Positions 42,110-50,160 of a stretch of 64,000 nucleotides of DNA are shown here, in pieces (positions within the stretch are counted from its first letter, which is position 1; each line of letters begins with the position of its first letter). This DNA is from CBDFKB01 sp965248715. Its GTDB lineage: Bacteria; Pseudomonadota; Alphaproteobacteria; Rhizobiales; Rhizobiaceae. The translations under genes and the position numbers were made by a program. Location: the NCBI GenBank assembly GCA_965248715.1, contig CBDFKB010000006.1, positions 62,001 to 126,000 on the forward strand, in the 5' to 3' direction. Under the pieces are notes generated by a model. The model made no database searches, was not told the DNA's origin, and worked only from the letters and a program-made list of their open reading frames with translations.

Positions 42110-43423
42110 CTACTCCGCCGGCTCCCGCACGCTTGGATTGTTCGGATGCATGGTCCAGTTGGCGTAGTTCGGGTCGACCTTTTTACCGGTGCGTTTGTCT
42201 AGTGCGCCGGGGGCAAGCGGGTCCAAGGAGATGCAATTTTCCACCGGACAGACATTGGCGCACAAATTGCAACCGACGCATTCTTCTTCGATCACCGTAA
42301 ATTTGCGTTCCCCATTGCTGTTCATCGAAATTGCCTGGTGCGAGGTATCTTCACAGGCGGCAAAACAGCGCCCGCACTGGATGCACAGTTCCTGATCGAT
42401 ACTGGCCTTGGCGATGTAATTGAGGTTGAGATATTGCCAGTCGCTGACGTTGGGCACCGCGCGGCCGATGAAATCGTCCAAGCTATTGTGGCCCTGCTCG
42501 TCCATCCAGTTGGAAAGCCCGTCGGTCATTTCGGTCACGATCCTGAAGCCATAGGTCATGGCGGCGGTGCAAACCTGCACATTGCCGGCACCAAGGGCCA
42601 TGAATTCGGCCGCATCGCGCCAGGTGGTAACCCCGCCGATGCCGGAGATCGGCAGGCCGGCGGTTTCGGAATCACGGGCGATATCGGCCACCATATTGAG
42701 CGCAATCGGCTTGACCGCCGGGCCGCAATAGCCGCCATGGGAACCCTTGCCGTCGATCGACGGTTCGGGCGAAAAATTATCCAGATTGACCGAGGTGATC
42801 GATGAGACCGTGTTAATCAGCGATACCGCATCAGCACCACCCGCCTTGGCGGCACGGGCCGGATAGCGGATGTCGGTGATATTCGGTGTCAGTTTAACGA
42901 TCACCGGCATACGAGTGTAGGCCTTGCACCAGCGCGCGACCATCTCGATATATTCCGGCACCTGGCCAACCGCCGAACCCATGCCGCGCTCGCTCATGCC
43001 ATGCGGGCAACCGAAATTAAGTTCGATGCCGTCGGCGCCAGTATCTTCGACCAACGGCAATATCTTTTTCCACGCCCCCTCCTCACACGGCACCATGATC
43101 GAAACTATCATTGCCCGGTCTGGCCAGTCGCGTTTGACCTGCTTGATTTCGCGTAAATTTACATGCAGATCGCGGTCGGTGATCAGTTCGATATTGTTGA
43201 GGCCCAGCAAACGACGGTCAGCGCCCCAAACCGCGCCGTAGCGCGGGCCGTTGACATTTACTACCGGCGGACCCTCCTCGCCAAGGGTCTTCCAAACCAC
43301 ACCGCCCCACCCGGCCTTAAAGGCGCGCACCACATTGTATTCTTTGTCGGTCGGCGGCGCGGACGCGAGCCAGAACGGGTTCGGCGATTTGATGCCGAGG
43401 AAGTTCGAAGCGATATTGGCCAT
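42110..43423 (-). CDS. preA: NAD-dependent dihydropyrimidine dehydrogenase subunit PreA
   Basis: A 437-residue protein. The N-terminal FMN-binding TIM barrel (about 1-310) resembles dihydroorotate dehydrogenase, with ELNFGCPHGMSERGMG (about 136-151) holding the catalytic Cys region and INTVSS. A C-terminal ferredoxin domain has two 4Fe-4S clusters: CIQCGRCFAACEDTSH (about 341-356) and CVGCNLCANVCPVENC (about 376-391). With PreT it reduces uracil and thymine, or runs in reverse. A strong AGGAGGACC precedes ATG 43423. The first 68 coding bases and the leader are repeated at 43903 and 44450. Confidence 0.92.
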   Translation of the reverse strand: MANIASNFLGIKSPNPFWLASAPPTDKEYNVVRAFKAGWGGVVWKTLGEEGPPVVNVNGPRYGAVWGADRRLLGLNNIELITDRDLHVNLREIKQVKRDWPDRAMIVSIMVPCEEGAWKKILPLVEDTGADGIELNFGCPHGMSERGMGSAVGQVPEYIEMVARWCKAYTRMPVIVKLTPNITDIRYPARAAKAGGADAVSLINTVSSITSVNLDNFSPEPSIDGKGSHGGYCGPAVKPIALNMVADIARDSETAGLPISGIGGVTTWRDAAEFMALGAGNVQVCTAAMTYGFRIVTEMTDGLSNWMDEQGHNSLDDFIGRAVPNVSDWQYLNLNYIAKASIDQELCIQCGRCFAACEDTSHQAISMNSNGERKFTVIEEECVGCNLCANVCPVENCISLDPLAPGALDKRTGKKVDPNYANWTMHPNNPSVREPAE

Positions 43424-43444
43424 TTGGTCCTCCTATTCCTCATC

Positions 43445-43888
43445 CGTCATCCTTGGGCTCCGGCCCAAGGATCCAGTCTGATGCCTATTTCATACTCGCC
43501 ACTTGGCCATCCTCAAAACGTTTGACGAAGGTCGGCTGAAACAAATTGTCATGTTCATAGCAGGTCGGGAAAAGGTCAGCCCAACCGGGATTGAAGTTCT
43601 CAATTAGGTTGAGTTTCCATTTTCTTCGATAGAGCTTCAGCGGTTTTTCCCGCTGAATTGCTGTTTCAATATCGTAGTGGCGCTCATACCACACAAGCGT
43701 CTTGCAGCCATACTGGCGGGTAAACCCTGGAATATCGCCCTGTTTATGTTCTTGCGCCCGGCGCCAAAGATCAGAGGTAACGCCGATATATAGTGTCCCG
43801 TTTCGCTTTGAAGCCATAATGTAGACCCAACCCCCCATTTCAAAGCCGCCCGATTACTGGATCCTTGGGCCGGAGCCCAAGGATGACG
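43445..43888. mobile_element. GIY-YIG hairpin cassette, copy 1
   Basis: The left end 43445-43477 and right end 43856-43888 are perfect 33-bp inverted copies; each is itself a hairpin (ccttgggc, tccg, gcccaagg). The cassette contains one gene, a GIY-YIG nuclease. Similar GGATCC/GGATGA-type hairpins are common intergenic repeats in alphaproteobacteria. Confidence 0.7.
43485..43838 (-). CDS. Small GIY-YIG nuclease, copy 1
   Basis: A 117-residue single-domain GIY-YIG (UvrC/URI/YhbQ-like) protein. VYIMASKRNGTLYIGVT (5-21) supplies the two motif strands with the catalytic Tyr, SDLWRRAQEHKQG (22-34) the conserved Arg, and the segment with ETAIQREKPLK (about 58-68) the metal-binding Glu. It cuts DNA in related homing or repair enzymes. 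It differs from its tandem twin at only five residues, so both are probably functional and recently duplicated. Confidence 0.85.
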   Translation of the reverse strand: MGGWVYIMASKRNGTLYIGVTSDLWRRAQEHKQGDIPGFTRQYGCKTLVWYERHYDIETAIQREKPLKLYRRKWKLNLIENFNPGWADLFPTCYEHDNLFQPTFVKRFEDGQVASMK

Positions 43889-43991
43889 GCCGAAATAGGT
43901 GTGGCGCGGACGCGAGCCAGAACGGGTTCGGCGATTTGATGCCGAGGAAGTTCGAAGCGATATTGGCCATTTGGTCCTCCTATTCCTCATC

Positions 43992-44435
43992 CGTCATCCT
44001 TGGGCTCCGGCCCAAGGATCCAGTCTGATGCCTATTTCATACTTGCCGCTTGGCCATCCTCAAAACGTTTGACGAAGGTCGGCTGAAACAAATTGTCATG
44101 TTCATAGCAGGTCGGGAAAAGGTCAGCCCAACCGGGATTGAAGTTCTCGATTAGGGTGAGTTTCCATTTTCTTCGATAGAGCTTCAGCGATTTTTCCCGC
44201 TGAATTGCTATTTCAATATCGTAGTGGCGCTCATACCACACAAGCGTCTTGCAGCCATATTGGCGGGTAAACCCTGGAATATCGCCCTGTTGATGTTCTT
44301 GCGCCCGGCGCCAAAGATCAGAGGTAACGCCGATATATAGTGTCCCGTTTCGCTTTGAAGCCATAATGTAGACCCAGCCCCCCATTTCAAAGCCGCCCGA
44401 TTAATGGATCCTTGGGCCGGAGCCCAAGGATGACG
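43992..44435. mobile_element. GIY-YIG hairpin cassette, copy 2
   Basis: Second tandem copy, 547 bp from the first. The left hairpin is identical; the right hairpin has lost one or two outer bases (aatggatcc in place of actggatcc). It encloses the second GIY-YIG gene. Confidence 0.7.
44032..44385 (-). CDS. Small GIY-YIG nuclease, copy 2
   Basis: A 117-residue twin of the protein at 43485-43838. Differences are Lys to Gln in the EHKQG loop, Thr to Ile and Pro to Ser around the EREK-like helix, Asn to Thr in KLNLIE, and Val to Ala near the C-terminus. All catalytic-motif residues are kept. It lies between the second and third copies of the preA 5' sequence and on the same strand as preA. Confidence 0.85.
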   Translation of the reverse strand: MGGWVYIMASKRNGTLYIGVTSDLWRRAQEHQQGDIPGFTRQYGCKTLVWYERHYDIEIAIQREKSLKLYRRKWKLTLIENFNPGWADLFPTCYEHDNLFQPTFVKRFEDGQAASMK

Positions 44436-44537
44436 GCTGAAATAGGTGCGGCGCGGACGCGAGCCAGAACGGGTTCGGCGATTTGATGCCGAGGAAGTTC
44501 GAAGCGATATTGGCCATTTGGTCCTCCTGCGTAAAAC

Positions 44538-45368
44538 TCAACCGAGGCGAAAAATCATTTCGACCGGAGCGATTGTTTTTGAATTGACGCTCGTCACCAT
44601 GTTGGCAATCTTTTCAACCGCGTGCTCGCCAACTATCAACGGTATTCCCAAAGGCGACTGACCGCTATTGGCGATAGTGGCACCGAGCTTGACAAAGAAT
44701 TCACGGGCAAAATCACCGCGATCGCGCTCGGCGATCAGCGCAAAGCCAGCGTTTTTGGCTGCGTCGCGATAGCCTTGCGGGTGGCCCACGTGCGACTGGT
44801 CCACGGTCGTTGCCCACGGTACCGGATACGACACCGCGCCATCGCCGGTTAGCATAACATCGTAAACCGCGAAACTGCCGCCATTTTTCAGTACCCGCGC
44901 CACTTCGGTAAATAGGCGTTGCTTGTCAGGGATATTCATGCCGACGTGAATTAAGGTCGCAACATCAAAACTGTTGTCTGGTTCAGGAATATCCAGGACC
45001 GAGCCGGTTTTGAAAGTGGCCGCAATGCCCACCGCGACGCTCAGCTTTTGTGCGGTCTCGACAAATTCAGCAGTTAGATCGATGCCGGTAACATCGGCCC
45101 CATATCGTTCTGCGATGTATCGTGCGGTGCCGCCAATGCCACTGCCGAGATCGACTACCCGGCTGTGTTCGGTAATCGGCACCTGTGCCAGCAATGCTTC
45201 GGTGGCTCCAAGGCCGCCGATGTGGAATTCATCCACCGGTTTTAAGTCTTTAGCGGTGGCGCTCGTTAATTCTTTGCCGGTCTTGGCCAGTCCTTGTGCG
45301 ATGCGGGCCAACAGCGAACCGGTGGTGTAATGGCCCGCGACTTGGGTTTCCAAATCCGACAAATTCAT
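44538..45368 (-). CDS. Class I SAM-dependent methyltransferase (UbiE/sarcosine methyltransferase-like)
   Basis: A 276-residue methyltransferase. Motif I VVDLGSGIGGTARYIAERYG (about 70-89), post-I VTGIDLTAEFV, motif II DNSFDVATLIHVGMNI (about 131-146), and ARVLKNGGSFAVYDVML. The HIGGLGATEALLAQ segment before motif I resembles small-molecule N-methyltransferases (sarcosine/dimethylglycine, tocopherol). It sits between preT and preA, which are normally adjacent, so it is either an insertion into the operon or a functional addition. The substrate is unknown. Confidence 0.75.
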   Translation of the reverse strand: MNLSDLETQVAGHYTTGSLLARIAQGLAKTGKELTSATAKDLKPVDEFHIGGLGATEALLAQVPITEHSRVVDLGSGIGGTARYIAERYGADVTGIDLTAEFVETAQKLSVAVGIAATFKTGSVLDIPEPDNSFDVATLIHVGMNIPDKQRLFTEVARVLKNGGSFAVYDVMLTGDGAVSYPVPWATTVDQSHVGHPQGYRDAAKNAGFALIAERDRGDFAREFFVKLGATIANSGQSPLGIPLIVGEHAVEKIANMVTSVNSKTIAPVEMIFRLG

Positions 45369-45397
45369 CCGCTCCTTTTGTTGACCGCCGGTTTCAA

Positions 45398-46744
45398 CTA
45401 TTCGCTCAGCGTTTGATGCATGCTTTCGGCCGCATCGCGACCCTGGGCGACGGCGAAAACGGTTAGATCATCGCCGCCGTTAACGCAGTCGCCGCCGGCC
45501 CATACATTTTCAAGCGAGGTGCGGCCTTCAGCGTCGATACGAATGCGGTCTTTGGCCATTGCTGGCCCACCATCTGCAAAACTCGCACCCGCCAGTTTCT
45601 GGCCGATCGCCACCAGCACCTGGTCTGCTGCGAGTACCAGCTTGCGTCCGGTGCCAGCAAGTTTACCGTTTTCGTGTGCAGTATATTCCAATTCGATTTG
45701 GTTTGCCGCGCCATTGTCGCCGCGAACCGCGACCGGTTGCAGCCAATGGCGGATCGTTACTCCTTTTGCGGCGGCCAATTCCTGCTCAAGTGCTGACGCA
45801 TTCATACGGTCCTGGCCGCGGCGATAGCAGATCGTCACGTCCTCGGCGCCAAGCAGCTTCGACTGTATAGCCGCGTCGATAGCGGTCATACCGCCGCCGA
45901 TTACCACCACCCGGCGGCCAACCGGTATGGTCGCCATATCTCCTGCCTGGCGCAAATCGGCGATGAAATCGATGGCATCGACCACACCGGCCAATTCCTG
46001 GCCATCAATACCGAGATCGTTGCTATCGCCCAACCCGGCGCCAATAAACACCGCATCGAAATCCTTACGCAGCGCTGCCAATTCAATTTCGTCGCCAAGC
46101 CGTTTGCCATGTTTGATAGAAATGCCACCAATCGCAGTCACGTAATCGACTTCGGCCTGGGCGAAATCTTGCACGGTTTTGTAGGCGGCGATGCCATACT
46201 CATTAAGACCACCTGATTTTTCGCGCGCGTCGAAGATCGTAACGTTGTGGCCAAAGCTGGCCAGCCGGTGGGCGCAGGCAAGACCGGCCGGTCCCGCCCC
46301 AACCACCGCCACCTGCTTGCCGGATGTTTCCGGTCGACTATAAAACTGACGGCCCATCGACATTGCGAGATCTGTTGCATAACGCTGTAGCCGGCCGATT
46401 TCCACCGGCTTACCCTCGGCGGTTTCACGCACACAAACCTCTTCGCACAAGGTCTCGGTCGGGCATACCCGGGCACACATGCCGCCGAGAATATTCTGGT
46501 CGAAGATGGTTTTGGCCGAACCGACCGGGTTGCCGGTGGCAATCTGGCGAATGAACATTGGGATATCGATCGTGGTCGGGCAAGCAGTCACACACGGCGC
46601 GTCGTGACAAAAATAGCACCGGTCGGCGGCGACCAGCGCCTCATGCGCTTCAAACGGCGGATGGAGGTCGGAAAAATTCTCCGCATAATCTTCCTCACCC
46701 AAACGTCCGGGGACGATGCCCTCATCATAAATTCCTGCAGCCAT
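45398..46744 (-). CDS. preT: Dihydropyrimidine dehydrogenase subunit PreT
   Basis: A 448-residue glutamate synthase small-subunit-like flavoprotein. N-terminal iron-sulfur region with CYFCHDAPCVTACP (about 42-55) and GGMCARVCPTETLCEEVC (about 86-103); FAD motif VAVVGAGPAGLACAHRLA (about 145-162); NADPH motif VVVIGGGMTAIDAA (about 281-294); and VWAGGDCVNGGDD near the C-terminus. It passes electrons from NADH to PreA. ATG at 46744 (MAAGIYDEGIVPGRLG) fits the family start and has AGGGAG upstream; an in-frame start at 46804 was rejected. Confidence 0.9.
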   Translation of the reverse strand: MAAGIYDEGIVPGRLGEEDYAENFSDLHPPFEAHEALVAADRCYFCHDAPCVTACPTTIDIPMFIRQIATGNPVGSAKTIFDQNILGGMCARVCPTETLCEEVCVRETAEGKPVEIGRLQRYATDLAMSMGRQFYSRPETSGKQVAVVGAGPAGLACAHRLASFGHNVTIFDAREKSGGLNEYGIAAYKTVQDFAQAEVDYVTAIGGISIKHGKRLGDEIELAALRKDFDAVFIGAGLGDSNDLGIDGQELAGVVDAIDFIADLRQAGDMATIPVGRRVVVIGGGMTAIDAAIQSKLLGAEDVTICYRRGQDRMNASALEQELAAAKGVTIRHWLQPVAVRGDNGAANQIELEYTAHENGKLAGTGRKLVLAADQVLVAIGQKLAGASFADGGPAMAKDRIRIDAEGRTSLENVWAGGDCVNGGDDLTVFAVAQGRDAAESMHQTLSE

Positions 46745-46940
46745 GAAACGCTCCCTCGTTTCCCATTGCGGTTCAAAGATAGACGCGATCGATTTTTTGA
46801 TCAATTGGTAAAAAAACGCAATTACCGCATTTTTTCACCGGCAGTTGCCGAACCCTGTCGAATTCAGCTACCGAGGAGCGGTGTCCGGGCTGGTCGCGAC
46901 GGCCCATAGTGTGGCATTGTCACCAGATAGGACGAACAAA

Positions 46941-47240
46941 TTGGATATTGAATTCAAAACCCTTGCTATCCTTGCCGGGCTAACAATTGCCGCAGCCGGC
47001 GCGGTTGGTTTTGTCGGCGCTAAGATCGCGATCGGCGCCCGCATGGCCAAAACCCGCGATCCACGGTTATTTTCGCCGCAGGTCGAGGTCATGACCCGTT
47101 CGCAAAAACGCACCCATTATCACAAGGTCACCCGCGAAGAGTTGATGGCCACTAACGGCAAGCGTTTTGTTGCCATTGTCGCCGTCGGTCTGGCGTTGAT
47201 GGCGGCGGCGGCGTTGTTATTGGAGAACAACAATGTCTGA
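46941..47240 (+). CDS. Small membrane protein of unknown function
   Basis: A 99-residue protein with two hydrophobic spans (about 6-30 and 76-94) and a basic loop between (AKTRDPRLFSPQVEVMTRSQKRTHYHK). TTG at 46941 is preferred because AGGA lies 8 bases upstream and the reading frame upstream is not protein-like; an in-frame ATG at 46845 is possible. Overlaps the DinB-family gene by 8 bases, so the two are coupled. No family recognised. Confidence 0.55.
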   Translation: MDIEFKTLAILAGLTIAAAGAVGFVGAKIAIGARMAKTRDPRLFSPQVEVMTRSQKRTHYHKVTREELMATNGKRFVAIVAVGLALMAAAALLLENNNV

Positions 47241-47769
47241 TCTCGTTGAGCATTTGCGCGCCATGGCCCGCAACAATCGCTGGGCCAACCACCGGCTGCA
47301 TGGTGCTTGCGCCGAACTTTCGCCGGCACAATTGAGCGCGCCGCGCATCGGCTTTTTCCCGTCAATCGCAGCAACCTTGGAGCATATTTTGGTCGTCGAC
47401 GATTATTATATCGACGCGGTCAAGGAAGCCGGGGTCGGTAAAGCAGTTTACGACAATTTCGAAACTGGCCGCGCCACCGCTGAACTCAGCGATGCACAAC
47501 GCCAATCCGACCTGCGGTTGATCCGCTTTTGCGACTGTTTGAGTGACAACGACCCAGCTCGTGTGGTCACCACCGACCGCGCTATCGAGGGGAAGGTCAA
47601 CGAAACCATCGGCGCGCTACTTGCCCATTTGTTCCAGCACCAAATCCACCATCGTGGGCAAGTCCATGCGATGTTATCTGGCACCTCCGTCAAGCCTCCG
47701 CAGCTCGACGACTTCTTCTTAAACCATGCTCGCGCGCAAGATATCGAGGTAGCCCTGGCGGATTTCTAG
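47233..47769 (+). CDS. DinB-family protein
   Basis: A 178-residue four-helix-bundle DinB/YfiT-type protein. The metal-binding His residues are in TLEHILVVDDYY (about 53-64) and LFQHQIHHRGQVHAML (about 136-151). Members are thiol-dependent or metal-dependent transferases or of unknown role in stress. Its TAG stop (47767-47769) is contained in the CTAG that opens a RIME-like repeat, so the repeat begins exactly at the end of the coding sequence. Confidence 0.8.
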   Translation: MSDLVEHLRAMARNNRWANHRLHGACAELSPAQLSAPRIGFFPSIAATLEHILVVDDYYIDAVKEAGVGKAVYDNFETGRATAELSDAQRQSDLRLIRFCDCLSDNDPARVVTTDRAIEGKVNETIGALLAHLFQHQIHHRGQVHAMLSGTSVKPPQLDDFFLNHARAQDIEVALADF

Positions 47770-48018
47770 AGCGTGTCACCCAAAAGTTGGTGCCAGTTTT
47801 GGAAAAAGGACACGCATAAACAAAGAGATGAGTACCTCTAAGAACCCTCGATTTTGTTGGGCTGGGTGTGATTTCGAAGTTTTGAGTACCGGATAATATG
47901 TTGAAATGTTTGAGGAACGCAGAAACGAAAAATTGCTCCCAGGACCCAAAAGAAGGGTTTTTGGCAGGTGCTCAGATAGCGCGACGAAGCTATTCCAACG
48001 CTTGGTGACAAGCGCTAG
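47766..48018 (+). repeat. RIME-like repeat split by a nested element
   Basis: The two halves, 47766-47829 and 47974-48018, form one normal copy bounded by CTAG. The left CTAG gives the stop of the DinB-family gene and the right CTAG the stop of the convergent TauE-family gene. The interruption is a separate small element. Confidence 0.75.
47830..47973. mobile_element. 144-bp nested MITE-like insertion
   Basis: Imperfect inverted ends gagtacctctaagaaccct and (complement of right end) gagcacctgccaaaaaccct. It is flanked by a 4-bp duplication, agat, at 47826-47829 and 47974-47977. It has no coding capacity. It interrupts the linker of a RIME-like repeat. Confidence 0.65.
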
Positions 48019-48848
48019 CTAGCGATGGCGCTCCAGAAAAACCGCATTGCCACCAGCAACAGGAAAATTCCAAACGCCAATTCAACCGTGCGTCGCGGCA
48101 GCGCATGCACAGTGCGCACCCCGTATGGCGCGACCAAGATGGTTAGTGGAACGACCAGCGCCACCATCAGCAAATTGACAAAGCCAATCGAAAACGGTGG
48201 CAGGTTGGCGACCCCCCAACCGGCAATCACATAACCGATCAATCCGGGGATCGAGATCAGTATGCCAACCCCCGAGGAGGTAGCAATTGCCTGGTGCATA
48301 GGTCGACCATAAAGGGTCATAAACGTATTGTTGAGCACCCCGCCACCAATACCCATGAAGGTCGACAAAAATCCGATCGCCGCACCGGTAACCGATCGCA
48401 GCGGGTTGCTGGGAATATCGGTGCCGAGTTGCCAGTTTTCGCGTCCAAGCAGCAATCGGGCAGCTACCGTAAGCGCCACGCAGGCGAAGATCACCCTTAG
48501 CCCCGCGCCCGATACATAGGCGGCAATTGCAGAGGCGACGATGACGCCGATTGGTACCGCAAACATCCACTGCTTCAGCAATTGCAGATCGACCGCGCCT
48601 TTCGCCTTGTGGGACAAAAATGAACGGATCGATGTGGGTACGATGATCGCCAGGGAAGTGCCGACCGACACATGCATGCACACTTCGGTGTCGACCTTGA
48701 GACTGATCAACATTTGATAGAATACCGGCACTAATACCGCACCGCCGCCAATACCAAACAGGCCGGCGAGAAATCCAGCGACAATGCCAGCAATGATGAT
48801 GCCGATAAGATAGGGCCATAACTCGGCTATCGAGGGCAGGAATTCCAT
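48015..48848 (-). CDS. TauE/SafE-family sulfite/anion exporter
   Basis: A 277-residue membrane protein with about eight hydrophobic spans in two repeats. The glycine-rich motifs GFLAGLFGIGGGAVLVPVF (about 25-43) and GFLSTFMGIGGGVLNNTFM (about 155-173) are the family's duplicated signature. It transports sulfite, sulfonates or similar anions. No sulfonate metabolism gene is adjacent. The stop codon is provided by the CTAG end of the adjacent repeat. Confidence 0.87.
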   Translation of the reverse strand: MEFLPSIAELWPYLIGIIIAGIVAGFLAGLFGIGGGAVLVPVFYQMLISLKVDTEVCMHVSVGTSLAIIVPTSIRSFLSHKAKGAVDLQLLKQWMFAVPIGVIVASAIAAYVSGAGLRVIFACVALTVAARLLLGRENWQLGTDIPSNPLRSVTGAAIGFLSTFMGIGGGVLNNTFMTLYGRPMHQAIATSSGVGILISIPGLIGYVIAGWGVANLPPFSIGFVNLLMVALVVPLTILVAPYGVRTVHALPRRTVELAFGIFLLLVAMRFFWSAIAS

Positions 48849-48887
48849 CCGCTTTCCCTGCCTTAACGCGGACGTTCGATCAAGGCT

Positions 48888-49898
48888 TCAAGCCGCAATT
48901 GTGGTGGGCAGGTCGATCGCGCGAAATGCTTTCGACACAATTTCGGGGCCAGCGCCCTGGCCCACCGCCTCGGTAGCCAAGATTTGCCGAAAGCGCCTGG
49001 CCCCGGCAATTCCGTGAAAAAGCCCGGTCATATGGCGGGTAATTTGGTTGAGCCGGCCACCGGCAGCAAGATGTGCCTCGCAATAGTCGACCATGCAATG
49101 CTCGAACTCCTGCCAACCAATGTGTGGGCTTTCGCCGCCAAACACCAGCCGGTCGACCTGGCGCAGCATTGCCGGATTGCGATAAGCGGCGCGGCCAAGC
49201 ATAACCCCATCGACCAACGCCAATTGCTGCAACGCCTGTTCGAGGGTCTCAAGGCCGCCATTAATGCCGATAAAGCGGTCTGGATTTTCTGCTTTCAACC
49301 GGTGCACCAAGGCGTAGTTGAGCGGCGGTACGGTGCGGTTGTCCTTTGGGCTGAGCCCATGCAGCCAAGCCTTGCGCGCATGCACCCACAACCGGTCAGC
49401 CCCTGCCGCCCAAACCGCGTGCGCCAGCGCCGGCAGGGCGATCGCCGGGTCCTGGTCGTCGACGCCAATGCGGCACTTAACCGTTACTGGTACCGATACC
49501 TTTTCCTTGATTGCCGCGACCGAACGCCCGACCAGTTGCGGTTCGACCATCAAGCAGGCGCCAAACCGCCCGGCCCGCACCCGGTTAGACGGGCAACCGA
49601 CGTTTAAATTGATCTCGTCATAGCCGAATGCGGCACCGATCGCCGCCGCCGCGGCCAGTTTCGCTGGATCCGAACCGCCAAGCTGCAACGCCAGGGGATG
49701 TTCGGCGGCGCTAAAGCCGATTAGCCGCTCCTGGTCGCCGCGCAAAACCGCGTCGGCCACCACCATTTCGCTAAACAATTGCGCATGCCGGGTCAGCAAC
49801 CGGTGCATGAAGCGGCAATGGCGGTCGGTCCACTCCATCATCGGGGCGATGGCGAGGCGAGCGGCGGCATTCGATAAAGGATACGAAACGGCATTCAT
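48888..49898 (-). CDS. dusA: tRNA-dihydrouridine(20/20a) synthase DusA
   Basis: A 336-residue FMN-dependent Dus-family enzyme: IAPMMEWTDRHCRFMHRLL (about 16-34) opens the TIM barrel, INLNVGCPSNRVRAGRFGACLM (about 94-115) holds the catalytic Cys, and LWVHARKAWLHGLSPKDNR (about 168-186) is the DusA-specific tRNA contact. NGGLETLEQ and GVMLGRAAYRNP bind FMN phosphate. It reduces uridine 20/20a in tRNA D-loops. ATG 49898 has GGAA upstream; an in-frame ATG at 49910 is possible. Confidence 0.93.
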   Translation of the reverse strand: MNAVSYPLSNAAARLAIAPMMEWTDRHCRFMHRLLTRHAQLFSEMVVADAVLRGDQERLIGFSAAEHPLALQLGGSDPAKLAAAAAIGAAFGYDEINLNVGCPSNRVRAGRFGACLMVEPQLVGRSVAAIKEKVSVPVTVKCRIGVDDQDPAIALPALAHAVWAAGADRLWVHARKAWLHGLSPKDNRTVPPLNYALVHRLKAENPDRFIGINGGLETLEQALQQLALVDGVMLGRAAYRNPAMLRQVDRLVFGGESPHIGWQEFEHCMVDYCEAHLAAGGRLNQITRHMTGLFHGIAGARRFRQILATEAVGQGAGPEIVSKAFRAIDLPTTIAA

Positions 49899-49962
49899 GG
49901 CCGGTTCCATAGCGCCAGCGCCAAGCCGCTGTCAAAAATCGCACAACCGCTGGTAATCACAA

Positions 49963-50145
49963 TTATCCTGAATGCGGGTCGCTCACAGCGCCGGGGGCAT
50001 AACGCACGATCGAAGTCGCGCGGGCCACCTCATCGCCGAGCCGGTCCAGCATGCGCCGCTCGACGCCTGCCATCGGCGACGCGTTCCACGGCAATTGTGC
50101 CGCGTGCACAGCGACCCGCTGATCAAAGTTTGCGTTCAGTTCCAT
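49963..50145 (-). pseudogene. Truncated ChrR-type cupin protein
   Basis: Sixty residues match the beginning of ChrR-like cupin proteins (MELNANFDQRVAVHAAQLPW, ASPMAGVERRMLDRLGDEVARATSIVRYAPG). The metal-binding HxHxGGEE core expected next is absent; after YAPG the frame goes AVSDPHSG, then stops. A decayed or truncated gene at the end of the phosphonate operon. Confidence 0.6.
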
Positions 50146-50160
50146 GTTTAAAGTTCGGTA

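Larger units (their letters stand above)
43356..44528. repeat. Tandem 547-bp duplication with 79-bp direct repeats
   Basis: The 79-bp sequence spanning the preA start and its ribosome-binding site occurs at 43356-43434, 43903-43981 and 44450-44528, exactly 547 bp apart. Between copies are two near-identical cassettes, each with 33-bp inverted hairpin ends and a GIY-YIG gene. Only the copy at 43356 is joined to the rest of preA. Confidence 0.9.

Noticed and set aside
43356..44528. Direct repeats suggesting a CRISPR-like array
   Set aside because: Repeats are 79 bp at 547-bp spacing and derive from the preA start; no short spacers and no cas genes.
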